Source of the DNA: Rodentolepis nana
Taxonomy: Eukaryota; Platyhelminthes; Cestoda; Cyclophyllidea; Hymenolepididae
Length of the DNA stretch: 16,970 nucleotides
Assembly (NCBI GenBank): GCA_900617975.1
Contig: UZAE01000907.1
Coordinates: forward strand, 1 to 16,970
Direction of reading: 5' to 3'
Position 1 is the stretch's first letter; each line of letters starts with the position of its first letter. The position numbers and the translations under genes were made by a program. This document shows, piece by piece, positions 9,501-16,970 of this stretch. The notes under the pieces were generated by a model. It saw only the letters and a program-made list of their open reading frames with translations, was not told the origin of the DNA and did not search any database.

Positions 9501-10242
9501 AAAATAATAGATAGCTCAAAAATATACGTAGAATAATACATAAAAGAGCAAGCATACCTATCACCGAGAAAGTATTGATTTTTGCCAAGAATATATGAAA
9601 GAGCAGTTAGACATCGCCTTGCACCCTCATAAAGCTAAAAAGTAAGCATATTCTAAATATAAATGGATATAATTTAACGGATTCATATGAAAAAGGAAAT
9701 ACCGTAGATTCAACTCCTTTGTTCTGATTTCTTGAATTAACGCGATCAGTACTGAGAACTAGTTGAGAAAATTTAGCAGATTCTATGAACTGATCTCGCC
9801 ATCGACGTGGATACCAAAGACCCTGAAGAAAAGAAAGATGAGCTCGATAAAGGGGAGAAGTATAGTATCCGTAAACATTTGGATCAGCCCAGAGAAACCA
9901 CCGGCATGCTGGCGCAATACGTCGCTCAACTGATGCGATTAGAGAATCAAGTCGAGTTCTCTCCTCTTCAGATAAATCATATTCTAATCCATAGTTTTCC
10001 TTCCGCAAATACTCAATGATATTCGAAACTCCGGCGATTTCGTTATTTCCATGAGCAAGAAATGGAGTATTTTCTATTGTTTCATTGTTGTATTCCCTGC
10101 AAGTATTGAGATTTATGCGACACTTGCCTAAACGAAGATAAGTCTAAATATTAAAAATATATATTTAATTTACCAAGACAACTAGACAATCAGTATCAAA
10201 GGAATCAAGACCCTTGACACCAGGCCAGACAAACAAGTCCAT
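6526..10242 (-). CDS. MTX1: Metaxin (MTX1/MTX3 type), five exons
   Basis: Exons on the - strand are 10242-10174, 10143-9703, 9634-9558, 8949-8753 and 6797-6526, joining to 1056 nt (351 aa plus TAG) with consistent phases. The N-terminus MDLFVWPGVKGLDS matches the metaxin start, which contains W and GL(P/D)S. Residues 24-70 give TYLRLGKCRIN and PFLAHGNNEIAGVSNIIEYL (thioredoxin-like half), then GLEYDLSEEER (75-85). The GST-C-like half holds ARRCLTALSYILGKNQYFLGD (in part, 175-195), PSAIDAYIFGRLWPLL (197-212) and NLINLCRNIQRTCFP (239-253). A hydrophobic segment near 305-327 is followed by an acidic tail (EEEEGQGYDD...DDDYVE), as in MTX1 rather than MTX2, which lacks the anchor. Metaxins act with the SAM complex in mitochondrial outer-membrane beta-barrel assembly; that role is family knowledge. 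Whether it is closer to MTX1 or MTX3 is not resolved. Confidence 0.94.
6798..8752 (-). other. Intron 4 of the metaxin gene (1955 nt)
   Basis: Read on the - strand, the donor is TCTT|GTGAGT (8752) and the acceptor is GTTTCTATTTCAG (6798). It is phase 1, making Ser262. It separates the GST-like body from the membrane-anchor exon. A 61-codon ORF at 8430-8615 inside it shows nothing recognisable, and I see no transposon or RNA gene. Confidence 0.85.
8950..9557 (-). other. Intron 3 of the metaxin gene (608 nt)
   Basis: The donor is GATAG|GTATGC (9557) and the acceptor is TTGCATTGTAG (8950). It is phase 2, and splicing makes the Arg of GDRPSAIDAY, which restores the conserved metaxin motif across the junction. 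An AT-rich interior ORF (9385-9588) is read-through from exon 3 in other frames and is not a gene. Confidence 0.88.
9635..9702 (-). other. Intron 2 of the metaxin gene (68 nt)
   Basis: The donor is TCTACG|GTATTT and the acceptor is GCTTACTTTTTAG. It is phase 0. Removing it joins a variable linker (NQNKGVEST) to LYEGARRCL, which corresponds to the LYREARECL of human MTX1 as recalled. Confidence 0.85.
10144..10173 (-). other. 30-nt micro-intron of the metaxin gene
   Basis: The donor is GTCTTG|GTAAAT and the acceptor is TTTTTAATATTTAG. It is phase 0, A/T only apart from the splice dinucleotides, and contains an in-frame TAA, so it must be removed. Splicing joins CLVVL to TYLRLGKCRIN, reproducing the metaxin N-terminal helix-strand segment without gap. 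Confidence 0.9.
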
Positions 10243-13200
10243 TAGATCGTGCGCACTAGCGAACAGGCTTAATTTGTGACTCACATTTCAAGGTCATTTT
10301 CCAATTTAGTCATTTTGCTTAAAATATAAAATCTGATTATATATAATTTTAAACGGTTTATCAACTACTTAATCTAATTTCATTAAATTATATTGATGAT
10401 GTTCTTCTTTAATAATGCAATTCCAACGAAGTATAAACGTATAGAATATATGTTCAGTTAAAGTGCTTAAATAAAATAAAAGTGAAAATATTCTTTTATT
10501 TAAATTAAAATAATCAATTTTCCATGCGTTTACTTGCCACGTTATCTTTTAAAAAATCTGCTTTCAGGTGCTTGCCACTTGTAATTTTACTACCATTACC
10601 TACTTATTTGGTGTTAACAGGTTTTCATAACACCAGGTAAAGTTAAGAAAGCCTCAATTGGGTATACCTTCTAACTGGATTTACAAAACAGTACAATTAC
10701 TGGATGCGTTGGTTATTTTATTTTCATTAGAAAGAGATGATTGAATTAAAACCACAAAAAATATATATTGTAGCATAATATCCGCAGATATTGGCTTTGG
10801 TTTTCTCAGAATGGTCCAAATTCGCATCGCCATTTCAATTTTTTAATTTTTGACACTATTGGATTTATTATTCATTCAACTTTGATTTGACGATTTCTTT
10901 CTAAGAATAAAACTGAAAAGTTTACTTGCTTAATTGAATTAAAATTTATGTCCTATGTTGAAAACTACTGTCATATCGACGCAAACAATATTTTTCTCAA
11001 AGATTTTCCAATTTTCCAAATACTCATTTAGGTTTATTTATTGTATATATCCTCTGCTCGAAAGTTATTCATTAGGATTTTATTTCGTCATGCATGTGAA
11101 GAATTGTATTATGTGCATGTCTTCTGTTCTTTCTTTGTGGGATTGGTTGATTTATATTTTAACCTTTGCAATAAATAAAAATCGTTTACATTCGCATGTT
11201 TACTTTCTTTACACAAATGTAGAAAGCTTTACCCTTAATTGGGTAAATCTTCTTTTATGCTTAAGGTGGAAATGGTTTAAAATCGATACATTAATTTTAC
11301 TTAGCTTGGTAGAAAGTAACGTGATATGTTTAAAATCTCCAAAGTCTGTATTTCACCAGCAAAAAACACTTTTCAATACCTAAAGGTCATTACAGTTTTG
11401 GTGGTCAGCCTCCTTGAATGCATGGATATTATATTTTATATGAAACGATTATTACTTTTACTTACCAGTTAAACATGACGTCAAAATCATTGTTATCGCA
11501 AGCTGACCTTGAAAGCTTCGCAAAGTGTCTCTTAATTTTTTCCTTAATAACTCATCTTTATAAATGATTTGTTGTTCGAACCTGTTGATTGATCATAAAA
11601 TTTAATTCCTTCCCCTTCCTCATGGTAATGGTATTGTTTCTGTGTTTGTTAATTTCCATCGTTGTTCGATTTTCACAGCGGTCAGTTATATAGATAATGT
11701 TACAATCTATACCTCTTTTTTAAAATTAACATTGTTGGTCAAAAAATAATTTCTGAAACATTCAATTATTCACTTTAATCGAAAGAGAGTGTTTCACTAA
11801 TATAGAGTCAGTGGAAGCGCGACTTAAATAGGGGAAATTAAAGAAATATTTAATTGAGGAATTACTCTATAGAAAATATTCTTTAATTTAATGTAAGTTT
11901 ACTCTCCATTGATTTGATCAACCTGCCGTTTTTGCGGACTTATCAAAAGATAAGCGGGATTACTCTCTTAGAATGCTGACAATACCTTGAGAGGTACTAC
12001 TATAATTGTTTCCATCGAGTTTTTTCACTGCGCTCGAGGAATATTGGTTTTTAGGGATTGGAAGAGTGTTAAGGTTTTTTCCTCTTCTAAGCAACCGTCT
12101 TTTTAATCAGCATGCCGATAGTTTAAAAAGAGAAAGAAACACAAAATATCAGTTTTGCTTTATTTTGCTAACATTTACAAATTAACATTTCGAAATGAAC
12201 TGTTCATGCACAAAGAAATGTATTATGGTTCACTTCGTTACAGTGACATATTTCTGCAATGAAAACTTAAGTATGTGCCATAAATGAGATATTCAATTTG
12301 TGCCGGACGTACATATTGACATTGCTAAGCAACTTACAATCGATAAGTACAAATTTACTCATCAGAACTCCAGATGTGACCAAAATTTGCAATTCTTGAT
12401 TGATTATCATAATGTCTTTCATTCTGTGAATGCCATTTATAAATTGATGAGTAGATTACGCACATTTTGGGCACACCAGTTATAGGCAACATATGTTCAC
12501 TGTTAATCGACTGGAAATTAAGTTTAAATTTTGATCATAATATCTCAAAAGAGACGCAAGTTATCATTCAACCTCTGATTATCGAACACCCACAAAACAT
12601 TCGTGTGGATTACTGGACAATTGCATTTTAAAGCTAAGCTATCCACATATCCCTTTCCATGTTTTTTGTTTACTCTGTCATGATAAATAAAAAGCACTCT
12701 TTCTTGACATTAAGACAAGTTCCCCTTTATTTCCCCGGGTGTTAAGCACAGCAAGCTTTGTAAAAAGTGTTTAAAGTGGAGTTTAAAAAAGAGAATAATG
12801 ATTTACCAAGTTATTTGACTTACCGTCTTCCAGACATAGTGATAAGGCTTTCGATTTAGTTATTGCATTAAAATTGCAATTAATAAGGTAATGTTTTAAC
12901 CCCCCCCCCATAAAGTTTATTTCTACAGATATCCATCAAATAGCTGTCTTAGAGTTAGAGTCCATTTACAAAAGAATATTTTCGTTGCCTATTAAAATCG
13001 AACTAACGCTTTAATATAAATAATTTGTGCAAAGGTTCATCACAAAGCATGCAGACTGCGTAGTAATACTCTCTAGAATCAGTTAGACATTTTCTTCAAA
13101 ATCTAAACACTACGAGCATTGAGCTCCTGCATTTTAAAAAATTTCAACAAAACCCCGATTAATAAAATAGAACAATTTGATCTCATTCTCTGAACAATGG

Positions 13201-15176
13201 AACATTTTGAGTTTACTGGTGACTTAATAATAACCGAACTGAAAGTGCTTATTTCAGAAAGGTTATTAAACATCCAAGTTTATGCCGATTGCTTGCGCTC
13301 AACAGGTGCCTATGGGGGTATCAGTTGGCAAATATAAACTGAGGATATTTGTGCATTAAGTTGCTTTGGGAGCAAATGAACTTAAAATTAACTCCTTTTT
13401 CCCATTGGGATAGCAAGGTCGAACTCAAGTAATCGAACAATCTAATATTTACAGCAATATAAAATTGACCTTAAAATATTACTCACTTGAGACTTGAGTA
13501 GGTCATCACCAACCGATATTCACTTAGTCCTTAAGGAGTGTATCACTGTTGATTTAATTCAAATGAGCTACCAGCAAAAATTCTCCAAATATTCACCTGT
13601 CAAATCAGAATTATCTTAGCGGAATCCTTGAAAGCCAAACGAATTTTTCCAGTTTTAGATAATTGGTGAACCTGATCGATATTAAGATGCTCTAGTAACT
13701 TCTAAACAAAGTGTAAGGTTTCTAATGATATTTAAAACACAGAAATATTAAGAAATGGGCATATTTCATACGTAAGGGGATAAATTACGTTTCTAGTGAG
13801 CCATGTGTGTCCAATACATTGGTAAGCGCATCGACGAGTTCAATTTTGTAATCATATGTTTGATCAAATCAACTAATTGGCATTCTTTGGGCAAAGCCAA
13901 CATAAACCCTCCTGAATTATAATACACTTTTAAGGTGAACTCTTATAGAAATGCCAAGTGTAATTTCTCAACTGTTATTTTGCGACCCTTATTGGATACT
14001 TATGTTCTATCACTTGTTCAGGCTTATTTTAAAGAGAATCGATTCATAATTAAGTAAATTTAATTAATGCCTATAGACTGATTGTTGTCTAACAAAATGC
14101 CTTCAAACCAATAAGCTCTCAAAGTGCATGGGCTTTATGAAGAAATTCCTTTTCGAATTTCCTTAAACCTTAATTTTATTATGTGATAATTATTCTGTAT
14201 ATTATAAAGTTCGTCGGAATAGTACATCCAATCTTCGTTTAATAAAACAAATAGTTCAACATTTACTTGAAGTTGTAATTTTATTTTATTCATCTTGAAC
14301 TAATTGGTTAAACTACTCGAAAGAGCTATAGAATTTTCAATATTCCCGCAATTGAGATTAATGTCATTATAAACAATTTTTGTTGGAACATTTAATTATT
14401 TGAACGTTGATTGATGAATTTTATAGTAATGAACTTTACTTTACTAGACTTATCACGGCATTTCCCGGATCTACAAGGAAGTGTTCTTTTAGCTTTACTC
14501 AAAGCTTGAGAGTCTTTAATCTTTTCTTCTCACACTTATGTTAATTAAAAAAGGTAAAAGAATTACTTTATTAATATTAACATTAACGAAGTTAATGCTA
14601 CTATTCTTATATTTGGTGACTATAAAGGACCGTCTTACTTAAGATCCGTTAAAGCTGAAGCAACAATGTTCATTGAACTAATCGAATGCAATATTGTAGG
14701 AAATAAATCGATTAGCTCGATCATTTAATTAGTTTTAGTTATCTTTATGAGTCCTGAGTATCGATAAGGTCATGCAATTTGAGACTTTAAACAATGGACA
14801 TTGAGGAGCGAATCATGCCTTGTTTGAGAAGGTGGACGCTACAGCATCTTTACAAATCTAGTAAATTAAGAGCCCTGGTGATCCAATCCAATCTTTTGAT
14901 TCATTATTTTTGTCTCCTCCCAGATACACTATATTTTATGTTAGAATTTGTGAGACCATTTACTTTATCACTGACACTAGTTATAATAATAGAATAAACA
15001 GTTTTCCTCTATCAACGAAGATCATGCATTAATTAAAATAGCTAACTCTTTCAATGTAGTGGTTTAAAGGAATCGATTTCCTTGTTATAACAAAGAAATT
15101 TAAAGAGAAACTGAAACGATTTAGATAAATGAAACACACTTGGTCACACCACATTCAATGAGAGTCCTGATATCAT
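10243..15176. other. Long AT-rich intergenic region without a recognised gene
   Basis: About 4.9 kb upstream of metaxin. The first ~200 bp should contain the metaxin promoter and 5' UTR; a TATA-like stretch lies at 10333-10350 on either strand, but it is not distinctive in this composition. ORFs of 142 codons (10955-11383 +), 61 codons (12300-12485 +), 67 codons (14794-14997 +) and 50 codons (13793-13942 -) carry no domain that I recognise. Small hairpins include GGTGTTA/TAACACC (10610/10628), CTTATC/GATAAG (11939/11949) and CATTAAC/GTTAATG (14581/14591). A run of ten C lies at 12900-12909. No tRNA or rRNA was seen. Confidence 0.55.
15167..15176. repeat. Target-site duplication, left side of copy B
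   Basis: CTGATATCAT here is repeated exactly at 15491-15500, immediately beyond the other end of the repeat. A 10-bp direct flanking repeat is in the range made by target-primed retroposition. Confidence 0.75.
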
Positions 15177-15490
15177 ATTTATTTATATCAAACGGCAGGC
15201 GTTTTGATAGTTATCATTAGATCTTTAGTTGACTTCCGACTTCAAAGAGAGAGAGAGAGAGAGAGAGGAACAACAAAGGCGCAGAGGAGGAACAGAAAAG
15301 TGATTCGTAGATGTGAATTAGATAAACACAAAAGTGAAGAAGGTAAGATGAATACTGTGGAAGTGGTCTAATATGGCAGACAGTCGGGTCATGGAAGCTT
15401 GAAGTTAACTGACGGTTTATAGACCTTTTTGTCATATGCGCATGCGTTGCCCAGGCTACATCACGTAGAGATAAGTCTATCGCTCACCCT
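15177..15490 (-). repeat. SINE-like interspersed repeat, copy B
   Basis: This 314-bp copy is the most diverged of the three. It keeps TCAAACGGCAGGCGTTTTGA near one end and TAAGTCTATCGC..CACCC at the other, but has lost the CACGTG palindrome (CACGTA), has ATAAGT instead of GTAAGT, and carries a GA-dinucleotide tract in its purine-rich middle. Both boundaries are marked by the 10-bp duplication CTGATATCAT. Read on the - strand it ends GATATAAATAAAT, a tail longer than in copy C. A 72-codon ORF inside it (15217-15435 -) is low-complexity and not a gene. Confidence 0.82.
15246..15267 (+). repeat. (GA)n microsatellite inside repeat copy B
   Basis: About eleven AG/GA units occupy the place where copies A and C have only short purine runs. 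This looks like local slippage after insertion. Confidence 0.9.
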
Positions 15491-15500
15491 CTGATATCAT
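15491..15500. repeat. Target-site duplication, right side of copy B
   Basis: CTGATATCAT is an exact match to 15167-15176, directly after the last shared base of the repeat. Confidence 0.75.
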
Positions 15501-16609
15501 TTAGTTGTTATCTTTTTCTGTTTGCAGAATTTTAGTAGCTTATTTGTTATTAAGCCGATTATTCAGAAAAAAGAATTAAATTAATTTCAGTGTGAGAATA
15601 GGGTGGGGTCAGTCGAAACGGATTTAAAAGGGGCTGGTTTCATAGTAAAAGATGAAAACAAGGTGTTGAATATATAATTAGGTTAATATTACAGATCATA
15701 TTTTAATTTCAAAAAAACGTTTCCTAACTCAACTTGCTGAGGTTCGAGCAAGCATTACATTTTGGGATTATTTCTCTGCTCTTTGCGTTAAAAGATATTC
15801 CAGGGCTATGCAACTAATACAACAGCTTTGATTATTGGTCATTCAACTAAAGCTCACTTAAATCTATATTATTTAGTGTAATTCGTGGCGATATTTTGCT
15901 ATAACATTTTAACTGAATTTGATGAGCTCCCTTAATTTATTTAATAAAAATATTCTTTTTTTACTTGAAATAAATTTTGTGGCGTTTTCAATTTTGTCTT
16001 CCCGTGAACATAAAATTAATAGGCAATAAACACGAAACAATATTTAAAATTTGGAAAGTTTATATTTGCGCTATGAGTGTGGGGTGTATGTGATTACCTT
16101 TTTATTTCGGCAAACGGTGGATTCGTTCTATTTCTCATACTAGGACCACTGAAATTTCTCTTTGCTCCGCTTTAATTCCGGTTAAGTAGCGCAGGAAGAG
16201 CAAATGTTGATGTTTGTTATAATTAATGGACTTCCAAAGGGAATCAACCCTATAATCCCGAGATAAATTATCGTACCAACGGAAGAGAATTCCTTAGGGT
16301 TAAAAGATGAAAGGTCCCCCCTCCCTATCACCCATCGTCCAAATCAGAAATCTAGAATATTTAGATGTGATGTTTTGTTGAGATTCGTTACACGCAGTAG
16401 TCTGAACTATTATTCTCAAATAACTCAAAGCCATCAATGCGATGCCAACTAAAACAGTAGTTAAAACTTTTCATTATCAGCATCAATAAGGTTTACTTTA
16501 TATACTTTATACTTATACTTTATACAAAGTATATAAATCCATAGTTAAACTCATTTTATCAACTGTTAAAGATCGAATACGCATTGAAAAATAGGATGAT
16601 GAACATGGA
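15501..16609. other. Spacer between repeat copies B and C
   Basis: This is about 1.1 kb of AT-rich DNA with no ORF of 60 codons or more and no recognised RNA gene. It contains a strong inverted repeat at 16497-16537, described separately. Confidence 0.6.
16497..16537. repeat. 12-bp perfect inverted repeat (hairpin)
   Basis: The arms TTTATATACTTT (16497-16508) and AAAGTATATAAA (16526-16537) are perfectly complementary around a 17-nt loop made of further TATACTT-type units. All pairs but two are A-T, so it may simply reflect local expansion of a TATACTT repeat. It is not a recognisable terminator or replication origin. Confidence 0.7.
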
Positions 16610-16622
16610 ATGAACTGAATAT
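16610..16622. repeat. Target-site duplication, left side of copy C
   Basis: ATGAACTGAATAT matches ATGAATTGAATAT at 16939-16951 in 12 of 13 positions and borders the repeat exactly. Confidence 0.75.
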
Positions 16623-16938
16623 TATTTATATCAAATGGCAGGCGTTTTGATAGTTATCATTAGCCATTTAGCTGACTTCAGGCTTCACAGAGAGGAGGAA
16701 CATCAAAGTGACAACAAGTCGAGAAGGGAGGGGGACAGAATAATGATTCAAAGATGTGACAGAGACAGACAAAAGAGCAGAGAAAAGGTAAGATGAGTAC
16801 TGTGAAATGAGTTGAATATGGCATACATTGGGGGTAGTTTGAAGTCAGAAGTCAACTGTCGAATAATAGACTTTTTTGGCCGTATGAGTATACGTTGCCC
16901 AGGGTGCACCACGTGGAGGTAAGTCTATCGCACACCCC
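16623..16938 (-). repeat. SINE-like interspersed repeat, copy C (complete)
   Basis: This 316-bp copy is complete and is the best reference for the family. Read on the - strand it starts GGGGTGTGCGATAGACTTAC, runs through overlapping palindromes CCACGTGG and GGTGCACC, a hairpin-capable CGTAT-loop-ATACG, a pyrimidine-rich middle, and ends TTTGATATAAATA. Flanking 13-bp duplications with one mismatch show it was inserted as a unit. It is much closer to copy A than to B, so A and C are probably younger. No protein is encoded. Mobilisation by a LINE reverse transcriptase is inferred from the long duplications, the absence of terminal inverted repeats and the A/T-rich tail. Confidence 0.87.
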
Positions 16939-16951
16939 ATGAATTGAATAT
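16939..16951. repeat. Target-site duplication, right side of copy C
   Basis: ATGAATTGAATAT pairs with the left copy at 16610-16622 (one mismatch) and follows directly after the terminal CACACCCC. Confidence 0.75.
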
Positions 16952-16970
16952 ACCATAAATGAAAACTCCA

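Noticed and set aside
9807..10019. 70-codon ORF on the + strand
   Set aside because: It is antisense to metaxin exon 2; the sense strand encodes conserved metaxin residues.
12840..12870. GACG|GTAAGT on the - strand as the donor of an upstream metaxin exon
   Set aside because: The true N-terminal exon with an ATG is at 10242-10174. The translation here does not match metaxin.
14794..14997. 67-codon ORF starting MDIEERIMPCLRRW
   Set aside because: It has a good ATG context, but no recognisable domain, no clear splice partners and no supporting neighbour.
16795..16815. GATGAG..GAAA resembling a hammerhead ribozyme core in repeat copy C
   Set aside because: There is no stem II between the two parts, and the motif is not kept in copy A.

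Overview
This is eukaryotic nuclear DNA, most likely from a flatworm (Platyhelminthes), with a cestode or trematode as the best guess. The basis is low GC (roughly 35-40% by eye), spliced genes with canonical GT-AG boundaries, and several extremely short introns (30 and 34 nt, plus a possible 27 nt one) next to ordinary introns of 0.6-2 kb. That mixture is typical of parasitic flatworms. The species cannot be fixed from the sequence. There are no bacterial operons, ribosome binding sites or CRISPR arrays.

Two protein-coding genes can be rebuilt exon by exon, and they converge tail to tail. On the + strand (938-4910, six exons, 364 codons) lies a homologue of human C19orf47: an N-terminal SAM domain, a conserved basic/central block, and a series of VFxRLG-like motifs ending at the C-terminus. 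On the - strand (10242-6526, five exons, 351 codons) lies a metaxin of the MTX1/MTX3 type: a thioredoxin/GST-like fold with a C-terminal membrane anchor and acidic tail, expected in the mitochondrial outer membrane. All splice phases agree and both reading frames close exactly. Neither gene can be read from a single long ORF, because most exons are under 120 codons.

The rest is sparse. Positions 4911-6525 separate the two gene ends and hold a more GC-rich patch near 5220-5580. Positions 10243-15176 are about 5 kb of AT-rich DNA with no recognisable gene; one 142-codon ORF is noted with low confidence. Three related copies of a ~315-bp short interspersed repeat lie at 1-313, 15177-15490 and 16623-16938, all in the same orientation. 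The two copies whose ends are both visible are flanked by 10- and 13-bp target-site duplications, and in the reverse orientation they end in an A/T-rich tail of variable length. This fits a LINE-mobilised SINE inserted on the - strand.

The two genes have no evident functional link beyond adjacency: one is a presumed nuclear protein of unknown role, the other a mitochondrial outer-membrane protein. I found no clear novel multi-gene system. The most useful observations are the ultra-short introns and the SINE-like family.
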